Made by a program: the position numbers and the translations under genes
Part shown: one piece after another, positions 23,701 to 34,385 of the stretch
Numbering within the stretch: the stretch's first letter is position 1
How the letters are laid out: the number at the start of each line of letters is the position of its first letter
The notes under the pieces: generated by a model
Databases searched by the model: none
What the model was told of the DNA's origin: nothing
Seen by the model: only the letters and a program-made list of their open reading frames with translations
Source of the DNA: Eleusine coracana subsp. coracana
Lineage: Eukaryota; Streptophyta; Magnoliopsida; Poales; Poaceae
Length of the DNA stretch: 64,000 bases
Direction of reading: 5' to 3'
NCBI GenBank assembly: GCA_032690845.1
Contig: CM064422.1
Coordinates: 5,828,001-5,892,000 of the forward strand

Positions 23701-25641
23701 TTTGTTCTCACAAACGTTTCTGCTCCAAAACAGCGAATCACAGATGTAGATGCCCCGAAGAAGCCATCATTGGAAGATAGAAAGAATGGCAAAACAACTG
23801 GTAAGGAGGAACTCCAGAAAGGCAAAACAACTGATAAGGAGGAACTCCAGAAAGGTAAAACAACTGATAAGGAGGAGCTGCAGAAAGGCAAAACAACTGA
23901 TAAGGAGAAACTCCAGAAACCTTTGAGTTCCTCTGTTGATGCCGCAACCAGGACGAAATCAGCTAGATCAAGTCCCAAAATTCTAACCGTCAAGGAACAG
24001 GTAACAAAAAACAAAGAGGGAGAACCTCCTATAATGAAAGAAGGCACAAAATATGGAGCGGTTAGTTCTGGAACAAGGATGAGGACATATTCAAAGTCAA
24101 GGTTTAAAGACGAAAATAAAGGCAATTCTTCAGAACCTGCCTCATTGAAAGGAAAAACGAGAACCGAGGATAATTTGAAGCAACTATCATTTGGTTCTAA
24201 GATCACTAATGCTTTGCATGGTGCAGTAACTACTCCAGTCTGGTTTTCGCTAGTTGCTTTGCCTAACCAGTAAGTTTGCATGATTTTCAATATTCATGCT
24301 GATTCTGATGGACCTTTTGTTTCTTTCTTAGTTTTAATTTAAATGTAAACTGATTTTCAGGAAAGAAGACCCACAGTTGCCTCAGTTATCGAAGAATTAC
24401 CTGAGAATAAAGTGAGTTTCCTTTCTGTCCTCCAATTTCTTTGACTCTTGCATGCTTTGAAGGCTCTTATATTTTGCCTCCTCTTGTTAATCGCATAAAA
24501 ATAGAGTTATTTGCCCAATTGTCTGCCTCAGGCTGTTTAATGTACGCAGGTGTTTTTAATGTTTTTTTCCTAGTAATGCACCACCTCATTCTATTTGTTA
24601 TGCAATCAGATATGAGCTCTGGTGTTGATACTCATGCTTTATTCGTATAGTAAGAGCAATAAACAGAAGTAGCTAAAAATGCACGGCATTATCTTGAGAA
24701 TGTGGTCAACAATAGCAACTACTTTCATCTGCCAATCTTGCTAACCCTTCCTAAGATATTCCAATTAACAACAAAGCAAAGCAGTTCAGTTTTCCTCAGC
24801 TATACTATGTGCATCTTGTTTCCTGAGTTATCAATTCCATTATTTTAATGCGGTAGTTTATCTTTGTGTTTCAGAGATGGAACTTTGAAGATTTCCTCTG
24901 TCCAGAGGTATATCATGACCAAACTTGACCTGGCACATGCAGATGAGGTGAGTCTCAGGTGCCTCAGACTTTCAATTTGGTTATCAACAGAACAAAAAGA
25001 TCGAGCCAAATATTTGGTCTCATATTAGCATGCTTATCAATCCAGACAAGAACCATGCAGCTGGCTATAAACAGTGTCGCATTTGTTGATTTGGTTGCCA
25101 GCAAAACTGTAGTCATCCAGTCATTGCCTTTGCAGAACTGGGGCTCTGAAACTGTTCAGACCTTACCAACCTATAGGCATTTCTTTCTGAAGTCTTGTCC
25201 ATCCAAGTTTAGCTTTGTGTCATCAATTTCATATGGCTACGTGTATCAATGTTCAGTTTCGATGCAAAACTCGTGGAGCAGAGCTCGTTCATAGTTGCAT
25301 CCATGTACCGATGCCATATTTTGAATGATCCATCACAACTTTGCATCTATGTACCGATGTCTTTAGATCATGTCAAGAAAGCACAAGTTCTGCTGCACCA
25401 TGAGCCGACAGTTCTGATTGATTCTACCCTTTTTTTTCTGATACTCTTATCTCTGTAACTGCAGGTGGAGATCACATGCCACGGCGAGCCGATCAGCCCG
25501 ACTAGCACGGTGAACGGCCTGGTCGACCTGTGGGTGCGGAGAGAGACAGGAGGACCTATCAAATCGTCGCTGGGCGCGCCGGCCAAGGAGTTCGTCATGG
25601 TGCTGGGCTACCGCCGCCGCCTGCGAGCCCCGGCCCCCTAG
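20711..25641 (+). CDS. DRIP-like RING E3 ubiquitin ligase (RING + RAWUL)
   Basis: DRIP proteins are nuclear RING-type E3 ligases; Arabidopsis DRIP1/2 ubiquitinate DREB2A and restrain drought responses. Seven exons, 20711-20831, 22620-22719, 23281-23617, 23734-24269, 24361-24411, 24875-24947 and 25465-25641, give 464 aa. The C3HC4 RING is complete: Cys21, Cys24, Cys37, His39, Cys42, Cys45, Cys58 and Cys61, with the first intron splitting the codon after His39-Thr40. A Lys/Ser/Thr-rich disordered middle contains an in-frame 11-residue repeat. The C-terminal third (GTLKISSVQRYIMTKLDL, then EVEITCHGEPI and LVDLWVRR) is the ubiquitin-like RAWUL domain of Polycomb-type RING proteins. The start ATG is the first in the frame; upstream extension is only through GTG. 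Intron 1 is long (~1.8 kb) and holds a CT microsatellite. Confidence 0.93.
23788..23919 (+). repeat. In-frame 33-bp x 4 repeat in DRIP exon 4
   Basis: Four consecutive 33-bp units (23788, 23821, 23854, 23887) encode GKTT(G/D)KEE(L)QK-type 11-mers; the last has KEKLQK. The units are nearly identical, so expansion is recent relative to the rest of the gene. The segment is lysine-rich and lies in the disordered linker between RING and RAWUL. Confidence 0.95.
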
Positions 25642-27407
25642 CCGCACCGTCCGTGCCTCCGGCGCCCTGCAGCTTAGCGTTCTGCAGGGCAACTTCGCCA
25701 GCCTCGACTAGAACTGCTCCGTCCGCTCTTGTCCATCCTCTGTAAGCTAGGATAAAAAAAAAAAAAAAAAGCAAAGGAAATTACAGTTTTCTTTTCTGGT
25801 TTCTTAGAACATGTAAAGAGGGGAGAAGGAAAGTAGTCTCAAGTAACTTAAACCAGTTTACTTTTACAGTAGTTCAGATGAAAAAATTAGGGTGACTTTA
25901 TCTTGTATGTTCTGGTGCAGTGAACTTTCGTCCGCTTCATTATTGCTGTGCGCCTGTGCCAGGCAGTGTTGTGCTAGCAGAGCCTAGCCCAAGGGTCAAG
26001 CGTGAGCGAGACAGTCCACGTCGTTATGGTAACCGTCCGTCGGTTACTTTGTCTCGTAGTGGTCTCCTTCCTGGTCTCGTCTGTTGTTGGTTTGACCAGT
26101 AACGGTCTATACAGCGAAGCGGGTGGCTATGCTAGCCTGCAGCATGGCGAGAAAGCTGGTGCACAGCTGACTGTGACGGCCATCCTGTAAAAGGCTGTGA
26201 TGCTGTGCTGTGCGTGCTGCACATTCTTGTTTGGAGCTAGTAGTAACTAATAGCACTGCTAATCAGAAGAATAGATGGCTTGATTTCTAATCCAGAAAAA
26301 CGGCGACGAAAAGCCAGTGTTACCTCATTAACAATCTCCACTGAATTTCGCGAATCTTTTTGTTGAAAAGAATAATATGAGATTCATCATATCAGGCACA
26401 AAATTCAACCTCATGATGCACCTGGCGCGTGCACGGAGCAAAAAAACATGGGGCTTGGTTTTCCACTTTTAAGGAAGAATAAAATAAGAATTACAGTACT
26501 ATCGGTTCATACGTCATATCTGGGTTGCATTAGTTTCACGCATGAACTTTTCTTGGTCCATGGCTTCACGTCGCCTACGCTCGCAAGCTAACGTTGCCTT
26601 GAGAGTGATTGACGAGCAGCTGGCCCAGGAAAAGGACGTCTGGTGATTCTCGTCCAAGAAAGCGAGTCCTTGTTCTGGACGAAGCAAACACAGATCATGC
26701 TAAGGAATGTGTAGTCGTGCGTTTGCAATATCCACCCGCGGCATTGACTTTGACAATCGTGCGGGAGCCTACTGCGCTGCTGACCTGAATTTATTGATGA
26801 TCATAGATGAGATCGGAAGGAGAAAGCCATGGAGCGCGATGGCTGCAAATTGACAATTGATAGTTTGGTGAGTTTTTGAGGATAATCTTGGATTTGAGGG
26901 AGCACTTCTCTGATTGTTTTAGGACAGAACAGCAGAATATCAGAAGAAGTGTTGGAGGAGGATACTTTGCTGCTTTGGCGCCGCAGAATCCTGCTCTGTC
27001 TTCATCATCGCCACAGGCCATCGCTTGGGACTCCGTCAGGTTGCCACCATGATGGCGTCCCCGCCTGTCGCCGGCACAAGGCGTTTCTGCGTGTCAGCAC
27101 GCGGCCATGTCGCCGGTTGAGGTGTACCTCCATGACCTCCCCCGCGAAGCGTACAGCACAAGCCACGAACGCGCTCCAGCCATCACTCACGCGGTGGCGC
27201 GGCTGCGGCACATGCCATCCCCGGTGACTCCGTCATGGCTGCTGGAGCAGACGAGGGGAGAGCTTGTTAATGGCTGATACGGAGTAGGAAATTTGCGGGC
27301 CGGGATCGGGATCTGGATCTCCGATTTCGTCTTCGGCGGAGGGCGGAGCGGAGAGGACGGTGCTCCCGGACGGGAGGATGGAAAAGATCCAAATCAAGGG
27401 GCGGTTT
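25642..27407. other. DRIP 3' flank and gene-fragment-like sequence
   Basis: The probable DRIP 3' UTR is followed by unassigned sequence. An A-run of about 17 lies near 25753. Between 26940 and 27300 short frames occur on both strands in GC-rich sequence, but none matches a family that I recognise and none has a convincing start, so no gene is called. Confidence 0.4.
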
Positions 27408-27545
27408 GCAAAATCAGGAGCTGTTTTGTAAATATTTCGGATTGTGACTATTAACCACGATCCGAAATAGGGGTCATATTGCATATATATATATTCGAAT
27501 CGTGATTAATAACCGCGATAAAAAATCAAGAAGTATTTTGTAAAA
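27408..27545 (+). repeat. Twin-hairpin element, copy 2
   Basis: It contains CGGATTGTGACTATTAACC...ATCCG and, about 60 bp on, TCGAATCGTGATTAATAACC...GCGAT. Each is a palindrome around a TATTAA-type loop. The arrangement and the text between (ATAGGGGTCATATTGCATATATA) match the reverse complement of 14880-15005. A TTTTGTAAA motif brackets both sides. It is not recognised as any named transposon. Confidence 0.6.
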
Positions 27546-27581
27546 TATCGGGCCGGCGACCACCCCGAGCCCACCGCCAGG

Positions 27582-27765
27582 CATCTTGCGTTTGTCTCCG
27601 AAGACACACAGATCAGGCATGGACTTTGATCCCACGCGCGCGCTGCGCGAGCGCCAGAGGAGCCCCATGCGGCGGCGGCGGCGCGCTGAGAGCAATTGCG
27701 GCTGCTCCGAGGTGTATCTGTGCAGCTGCAGGCAATTCAAGGGTGCCTGGAGAAGAAGCGAAGGT
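27582..27765. repeat. Left direct repeat flanking a receptor-kinase fragment
   Basis: This block, GCATCTTGCGT...CAGATCAGGCA...GCGGCGGCGGCG...CTCCGAGGTGTATCTGTGCA, recurs in the same orientation at 28560-28800 with indels. Read on the minus strand both copies give a short conserved stretch, LHRYTSEQPQ, but frames break. Function unknown. Confidence 0.75.
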
Positions 27766-27844
27766 TACCCCACACCACACGGTAAAAATAATGCACGCAT
27801 CACAAGGCAAACCAAAAGGAATCACAATCAGGTACTGTAGGAGT

Positions 27845-28340
27845 TAGCCGCTAATCGCGCCGCCTTTCGAGTTCCGACACGGCGGGCGAGTCGGAGACGC
27901 CGGACGACTCGTCGTCCATGGCCTTGGAGGACTCCTCCCGCGATGACGCCGCCCCGGCCTCCCCGCAGGCGCGGACCTCGTAGCCGATCTTGGGCCTCTG
28001 CTCGGCGCATCCGAGCGCGAGCTGCAGCATGGCGACCATCTCCTCCTCGATGCCCCTGTCCTTCATGAGCTCCAGGTCGAACAGCTCGGTGGTCCACTCC
28101 TCCTGGACCACGGACTGCACCCACCGCGGCAGCTCCGCCACCACGCCGCCATTGGGCAGCTCGCAGCCCGTGAGGAGCTCGAGCAGGACGACGCCGAGCG
28201 CATACACGTCGCCCTCCTGCGACGCCCACGGCCGGTGCGGGGGCGGAGCGCGGAGACGGCGGGACCAGGTGGGCCAGGCCGCAGTCGGCCAGCCGGGCTA
28301 CGGCGAGGTAAGCCGGCGGACCATCTCGGTTTTCTGAAAC
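27845..28340 (-). pseudogene. Fragment of an LRR receptor-like kinase C-lobe
   Basis: The minus strand encodes the distal part of a plant receptor-like kinase: VARLADCGLAHLV, then after a frame change near 28240 GDVYALGVVLLELLTG, LPRWVQSVVQEEWTTELFDL and EEEMVAMLQLALGCAE. This is the atypical LRR-RLK type in which the activation-loop DFG is replaced (here ADCG). The ectodomain, membrane segment, N-lobe and catalytic loop are absent, and the reading frame shifts, so it cannot make a kinase. It lies between two direct repeats (27582-27765 and 28560-28800). Confidence 0.8.
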
Positions 28341-28559
28341 GAAAGCATATCCAAAGGAGGTGTTTAAACGGGGTGGATTTCTGATCAATCTCAACCGATG
28401 GAGATAGATCGGACGGTTTCAGATAACTCAGGGATGGTCCCCTGGCCTAATGCCACCGCGCCGAAGAGCCTGAGACATGGCGAAGAGGAAAAAGAGAAGC
28501 ACGGAAGCAGGAGCTGCCACCACGCGCTGGAGCCTCCATCGCTGCCACTGTCCGTACGC

Positions 28560-28800
28560 CGGGCATCTTGCGTTCGTCTCCGACCACACACAGATCAGGC
28601 ACGGCACGGGATTTGATCTCCCCGCCCGCGCCGCTCGCAGCACCAGCTCCCGCGCCAGAGGACTGAGGAGCCCCACGCGGCGGCGGCGGCGCGCCGCGCC
28701 GAGTAGCCATTGCGGTTGCTCCGAGGTGTATCTGTGCAAGCTATTCAAGGGTGCGAGCGTGGCGTCACCGCTTGCTCAGACCTGGAGAACAAGCGGAGGT
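28560..28800. repeat. Right direct repeat flanking a receptor-kinase fragment
   Basis: Partner of 27582-27765. Similarity appears to continue weakly to CTGGAGAACAAGCGGAGGT near 28783-28801, matching CTGGAGAAGAAGCGAAGGT in the left copy. The same-strand orientation makes this a direct, not an inverted, repeat. Confidence 0.7.
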
Positions 28801-30956
28801 CAGGTCACGCTGCCGTGTGCCCTTGCCTGGGCAGGAGAAGAAGCATCCATGGCCCATGAGACGATCAGCAACAAACATGATGCATATATGTACGCCTGGG
28901 TTCTGATGTGCACTAGCGGGGACATAGCACTGCTTTTCCATTGGAATGTTTTGAGGTCTTAGCTCTTTCATTACGACTTCTCTACTTCTCTCCCGTTCAT
29001 CAAATTTGAAAAATCAAAGTTACTTGCATTCCAGAGAGGATGAATTCAGCCAAGTGAACAATGTACTAATATACTCATGACAGTGGCCCAAAAATTATTT
29101 CGCTTAACTGAACAATAATTCAGCCACACATAGTGAAACGAACCGAAACATAGAACATGTTTGAGATTATTTTTTTCTTCTTTTCTTTCTTTAAGGCTTT
29201 TCAGAGAAGCAGTCAACCAGCTGCTTAAAACCTAGAACATGTTCGAGATTTCTCGAAAAAAACTTAAAGATGGGATTTATATGGAGACTGAACTCCTGCC
29301 CAGGTATACTGAGGGTGTGTTCGTTTTCACCTCTCTGATTTTTAGACCTATCTTATCGAATATTGTAATACTAATTAGGAGTATTAAATATAGATTAAAA
29401 TATTCAACTACCATCACATTTCATTGCCCAACAGTGACCAGATTAAAATATCTGCTATTTCAGAAATTCAAGCAAATAAAGAAAATGTTGCAACACAAAA
29501 CAGACGAAGGGCAGACATAACTCTGAAAAAGCAGGCAACTTTTGAGCAAACTAGATGACTCAGGCAACACATGTGGCAAGGTGGCAAGTAAGTTTATAAA
29601 AATTTACGAATAGCATGTATAGTACCGTTCTACTAGGAGAAAGAACACAAATATGAGATATTTATTGCCTCCCTGCCATCAGATGAAATATCCACTCAGA
29701 ACTTCAGATCAGCAAAAGAAGCATGCGGTTCCCCCGTGTGGTTGCTAAGATCGGCTTCAAGCTGCAGGTACTTTGCTGCAATGTTACTCACTGCTACTCT
29801 GAAATGTCACTCAACATTGGGGATGCCGCTAAACACATAGCCATGGGAGAACTCAAGTGGTCAGAAATAAGCATGTAAAGTTTAGTAACTCCACTGAAAA
29901 AGAAAGAAATGAAGAAATAAATAAAGAAAGAAAAGGCAAAGAAACAAGTGCAGCAGTGTCTATACAGAAGAGAACGCCTGAGCAGGGGTCCAGATACATG
30001 ACATGTTATATCCCACAGATACACTCGTCTGGGAGGCCTTGACAAAGAAAACAAGGCCTAAGGTGTCAGCAGTAGAATTGCAAGGCAAAGAGATCTTAAG
30101 GCCGTAGTACAATACATCAGCTCTACATTTGAGCACTGCAAACATATCAATTACCAACTCAATTAACTATAAAAAAACAATAATAAGTTCTAATAAAGTA
30201 TCATCCAATCTTGCTAAGTTTGAGGATGGCTTGAGCTTGAATCCCAGGGTTGAACACTTGAACTTCAATTTGTTGCAATGGTTGGTGAGAGCAGCCTGGG
30301 AAACCTTAAGTACTTTCCAGTTACTCGACACTGAGTGTTTTTTAAGTATACAGAAGGAAGAACCCTAGTGGACAGGAAGCACATATTTTGAGTCAAAGTT
30401 CATGAACATCCAAATTGAACACAACAAAGAACATGACCCTTAATGACATGAATCTGAAGCTACCACGTCAGACCAATGACAATTCATCATATATACAGAT
30501 ACAGTAAGGTCCAGGGCTAAAAACAATTTGCCCAGATTGTGAACAGCTATTGGTCTGTGGTAAGTCGGGTCAGAGAATGTACTTCTCACAATCAGGCACA
30601 ATTTTTTCATGCAAACATCTACAAGAGGGAACCAGATTGGTAAATTCACAGAGAAAATTCAACGAGTTGGATTACTTTGGCCATTACCCAAATAAATGAA
30701 CAGCTTTACATATGAAATTCCACCACCACCTTCCCAAAGCCCAAGTACCAACTCACAATTGTGCTCATAGTAAGGTTGCACACGTTTAAGATCACAAGCC
30801 AGATTTTTACACCAATAACTAGGATTCACACCAGAAATACACCTTAATAATGAAATCGAGTCTGGTAATTACAGAAAAAAAATCACCGCCAGGCGAGACC
30901 ATGATCGGGGTCCTGTAGAATTTGCATCTCTCAAGCATACCATGGAAGGACATCAA
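28801..30956. other. Intergenic region and probable PRA1 3' flank
   Basis: AT-rich with only short, scattered frames. No coding region, RNA gene or element with clear ends was recognised. The 3' UTR of the minus-strand PRA1 gene should lie at its right edge. Confidence 0.5.
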
Positions 30957-31817
30957 TCAAGCAATACGGACGTAGGTGGGCAGGATGGGCCCGGCGGCGC
31001 TGATACTGGCTGCCACCAGCCCGTCCCCGGCGGCCTCCTGCTCCGTCAAGAAAAGGTCGTCGGTGGTCCGCAGCGCTGCATGCGCGCCGACCAGCAGCCC
31101 GCCGATCAGCACGGACCCGATGACGTTCCAGCCCACGTTGGTGAAGAGCATCGCGATGACAGTGACCCCGCAGAGCGCGGCGAGCACGGTGCCGTCGTCG
31201 AACTCGGTCCCGAAGATCCGGAGCGGCTGGCCGCCCTGCGCGGGCCGCGCGAAGTAGAGGAAGAACCAGGCGGCGCAGAGCGCGACGAGCGCGAAGAGCG
31301 TGCCGGGGTGCCAGAGCAGCGAGGCAGCGACGACGGCAACCACCACGAGCGCGTAGTTGGCGCGGAAGTAGGCGGTGTTGCGGCGCATCCGGGCGAGCGC
31401 CTCCCCGAGGGAGGGCGGCCTGGAGAAGGCCGGCGCGCGGAAGACCTCGACCCACGGCCGGCGCGCCGCGATGAGCGCCTGGCCCTGCTCGCGGAACCGG
31501 GTGACGAGCTCGGCCGCCTTGGCCAGCGGGGACGGCGGCGCGGTGGGGTCGTGGATCGGGGCCTGCTGCGCCGCCGACGCGGGCTGCTGCGGCGGGAGGA
31601 TTGCGCTGGGGACGGTGGCGGGGTACGACGCCGACGACGGGGGCGCCGGGTAGTTGGGGATCTTTCCGTAGCCGGCGGAATTGGTGGCTGCCGGGTAGAC
31701 GTACCCGCCGGCCCCGCTGCCGGCGGATGAGGCCGGCACGCCGTAGGCTGGGGCGCCGTACATGGGGGTCGAGGCGGCGGGTGGCCGGGGCTGCGCGGCG
31801 GCTTTGGAGTTGTGCAT
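30957..31817 (-). CDS. PRA1 family protein (prenylated Rab acceptor)
   Basis: PRA1 proteins are small Golgi/endosomal membrane proteins that bind prenylated Rab GTPases and act in vesicle traffic. A single uninterrupted exon encodes 286 aa. An unusually long Pro/Ala/Tyr-rich N-terminus (about residues 1-105) precedes the conserved region, which runs ELVTRFREQGQALIAARRPW, ARMRRNTAYFRANYALV, then hydrophobic pairs around VVVAVVAASLLW / LFALVALCAAWFFLYF and TVLAALCGVTVIAMLF / VIGSVLIGGLLVGAHAALR. These are the four membrane segments of the family. The ATG at 31817 was chosen because the frame upstream continues only through a GTG and is unlike the family. A 262-aa frame on the opposite strand is a shadow of the high GC content. 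The subgroup (B or E?) was not resolved. Confidence 0.93.
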   Translation of the reverse strand: MHNSKAAAQPRPPAASTPMYGAPAYGVPASSAGSGAGGYVYPAATNSAGYGKIPNYPAPPSSASYPATVPSAILPPQQPASAAQQAPIHDPTAPPSPLAKAAELVTRFREQGQALIAARRPWVEVFRAPAFSRPPSLGEALARMRRNTAYFRANYALVVVAVVAASLLWHPGTLFALVALCAAWFFLYFARPAQGGQPLRIFGTEFDDGTVLAALCGVTVIAMLFTNVGWNVIGSVLIGGLLVGAHAALRTTDDLFLTEQEAAGDGLVAASISAAGPILPTYVRIA

Positions 31818-32737
31818 GGTGGCGAGATCGGCGGGCGGGCGGGCGGATTGGGGAACGGGAAGGTTGGGGAAAGGTGCGAGGAGAGTAGAAGAAGGCGACG
31901 ACCTGGAAGAGGTGGATTGCGAGCGGGTTGCTTCGCTGGAAAACAAAACAGGCTCTAATTTGTGGGGAGGAGGGAACGTGGCAATGATGGTTTTAATAGG
32001 ACCGCTTGGGTTTACTTCCTGGCGAAGTACCACAACTTCGTTTCTGTTTCCTCTAACTTCTCAAAATCAAATATCATCATGTGACAGAGATATTAACCAA
32101 CAAAATTGTGTCCATGTATAATACGTACTCCCTCCGTTCTGTTTGGACTTTCAGAACCGAGGAGTACTGTGCAGGTGCTATAGAAACGATGGAAAAGAAA
32201 ACAGAAACATCTGCCGTCTGATGGACTGGCAATCCGAACAAAAGCCCACAGCAAAAGTGCACACCTGGGACAGCTTGGACGCCAGCCCAGCCAGTATGAA
32301 AAACTACCAGAACATCGCACAACAAAAAAACACTGATGCCCTGCCTCCTCCAATCGCCTAACATCATTCTCAAGGCATACAGTTTATTCAGGCAGTATAC
32401 TAATCCCCAGTCACACAACAGCAGCACAATGTTAATACTACCACAGGAAGGCATTATCACAGGAAAGGGAAAAAGATAAAGTAACAAAAGGACGAGTATC
32501 TAATGAATCCAGCAATATCCTTGTCCATTTTTTCGGCAAGAACCAAGAACAACAAACAAAGAGTACTTTCTGTACCAACCCAGTACCTACTTACGCAAGC
32601 TGCTACTGTTGTAAACGGTGAGATGTTCTAACCCCTGCCTACATCAGACGATTATACTGTACTCCTTTTGCACATTTCACACTAGTGTTATGCTGCTGTA
32701 TTTCACGAGACAATGTTGATTCATGATGCTGCGTCTA
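31818..32737. other. Region between PRA1 and the unknown gene, with a Stowaway stub
   Basis: It contains the presumed PRA1 promoter. At 32128-32164 a 37-bp stub reads CTCCCTCCGTTCTGTTTGGA...CAGAACCGAGGAG between TA dinucleotides, apparently a Stowaway element reduced to its two ends. The rest has no supported gene; the right edge is the 3' flank of the next minus-strand gene. Confidence 0.6.
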
Positions 32738-34385
32738 TCACTCCTCATCCGTCAGCTCCTCGGGGTCCTCCCTGCAACGGCGGCAACTGGCAGCAATCAT
32801 GTCCATGTCCAGGAATCCATCATGCAAGTCTGCAAGAATCATTGAATAGACGTGGGCGAGTAGTAAACAGTGAACAAGACAACTGGTACAACAGGACTTA
32901 CTGCAATTTCCGGACCCAATGTCCATCCTGTCCTTGTCCAAGAGCTGCATGGACCTGATGCCTTTGTTAATTCAGCACGAAGCACGACCAGGGCACTGAT
33001 CTTGAGTTCGAGGAACTTCTCGTTGATGCGAGTGAATGAATGACCGTCCCGGATCTCGCGGCCCGCGGCAACCCCCATATCCCAGTAATCGCACTCGCCA
33101 TGGGGTACGATGGGGCCGTGGTAGTCAAACAGCTGCATGATTTGCTTGCGATTCTGCTCCCCATTTACGATTCCAGCCTGATAAAGACAGCAGATAGGAA
33201 TAGCTATGAATCACACAACAGAATGGCATTGTTCATACAGTACAACAGAACAAAAGTGACAGGAATTCAAGAGAATACTTGCTGATGAAAAGTGACAGAG
33301 CAAGTTCACGTTTAATCAGCAAACAGTACAGTACATACAGCCGTCACATTCTAACTCGATTGTAGGGGAGATAACATTCTACTACGGAGTAGTAGAAATC
33401 ATGTTCAGACTCATATCGACATGTACTCCTGATTGTTTTCGAGCTCATTGTTACAACTCAAAGCAACGCACGACCAAATCATAAACTCTAACCTACCAAA
33501 TCAGTATCCTAGTCAAATCGAACAGCTGACAAACAGAAGTCCGATCGGTCAACAACAGGCAAACATGCGACATCAGGAGCTCATTTTTACCGCTCAAAGC
33601 AACGCACGACAAAATCATAAACTCTAACCTACCAAATCAGTATCCTAGTCAAATCGAACAGCATACAAGAAGTCTGATCGGTCTAGAGCAGGCAAACATG
33701 CGACATCAGGAGCTCATTGTTACAACTCAAAACAACACATGACCAAATTATAAACTCTAACCTACCAAATCAGCATCCAGTCAAATCGAACAGCAGACAA
33801 ACAGAAGTCCGATCAGTCTACAACAGGCAAACATGCGACATCGGGAGCTCACTGTTACAACTCAAAGCAACACACGACCAAATCATAAATTCTAACCGAC
33901 CAAATCAGTATCCTAGTCAAATCGAACAGCAGACAACATCAGAAACAAATGCAACAGCACAGAAAATCAAACGCAACGAGGCTGACCTTATCGACATCAA
34001 GGTACAGCCTAGGCCCGTGGAGAAACACGGGGCCGTAGCCCTCAGGGATGCCAGGGCCTCCTTCCGCCGCCACGGCTTCCTTGGTCGAAGCCATCTCCAC
34101 CAGGGTGCTGATGTTGATGTCCACGTCCGTACGCCACTCCTTCAAGTCATCGATAAGCTTGCGGATGAAGAGGCTGGCGTGGTGCTTGTGGTTGAGCACT
34201 TCAATGTTGATCAGCTCGCAGCGACGCTCGGTGGTGGTGACGACCTCCCAGATCCGGCGGGCCTCCTTGAAGGACACGTTGCCGTCGACGGCGATGCGAA
34301 GCGGCTCTCCGGTCGCCGCCTCCGTTGCGAGCACGTGGCGGAGGTGCTCGACGGAGGAGACGTAGATGGGCGGCACGGCGGTCAT
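32738..34385 (-). CDS. Conserved-looking protein of unknown function
   Basis: I do not recognise this family. Three exons are supported: 34385-33987, 33177-32902 and 32829-32738, about 255 aa. The first, from an ATG in a good context (CCCGCCATGA), encodes MTAVPPIYVSSVEHLRHVL and a mixed alpha/beta-like region with RIAVDGNVSFKEARRIWEVV and HHASLFIRKLIDDLKEW. Exon 2 has QIMQLFDYHGPIVPHGE and RINEKFLELKISALVVLR. Exon 3 ends CRRCREDPEELTDEE and stop, with an acidic tail. Exons 1 and 2 join in phase 0. Exon 3 joins the end of exon 2 only in a different frame (MQLLDKDRMDIGSGNC-N-LHDG...), so a one-base shift near 32955 is implied: a real frameshift, a base-call error, or an unrecognised splice. The alternative is a short, different C-terminus. 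No signal peptide or membrane segment is seen. Confidence 0.65.
33441..33936. repeat. 135-bp minisatellite in intron 1 of the unknown gene
   Basis: Units start at 33441, 33577, 33710 and 33845, each beginning GAGCTCA(T/C)T; the fourth is partial. They share CTCAAAGCAAC, AAATCATAAACTCTAACC, TCAAATCGAACAGC and GCAAACATGCGACATC. The array fills most of the 809-bp intron and ends about 50 bp from the exon 1 donor. Confidence 0.95.

Noticed and set aside
26002..26190. 62-aa frame with a signal-peptide-like start
   Set aside because: It begins with GTG, lies in the DRIP 3' flank and has no recognisable mature domain. The hydrophobic run is probably chance.
30942..31730. 262-aa open frame on the plus strand
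   Set aside because: It lies antisense within the GC-rich PRA1 coding exon. Its translation is low-complexity Arg/Gly/Glu with no family resemblance.
31818..32033. 72-residue N-terminal extension of PRA1
   Set aside because: It begins at GTG, not ATG, and is unlike any PRA1 N-terminus. The ATG at 31817 is the natural start.
33441..33936. Regular repeats as a CRISPR-like array
   Set aside because: Units are contiguous 135-bp tandem repeats without unique spacers, in a plant intron.
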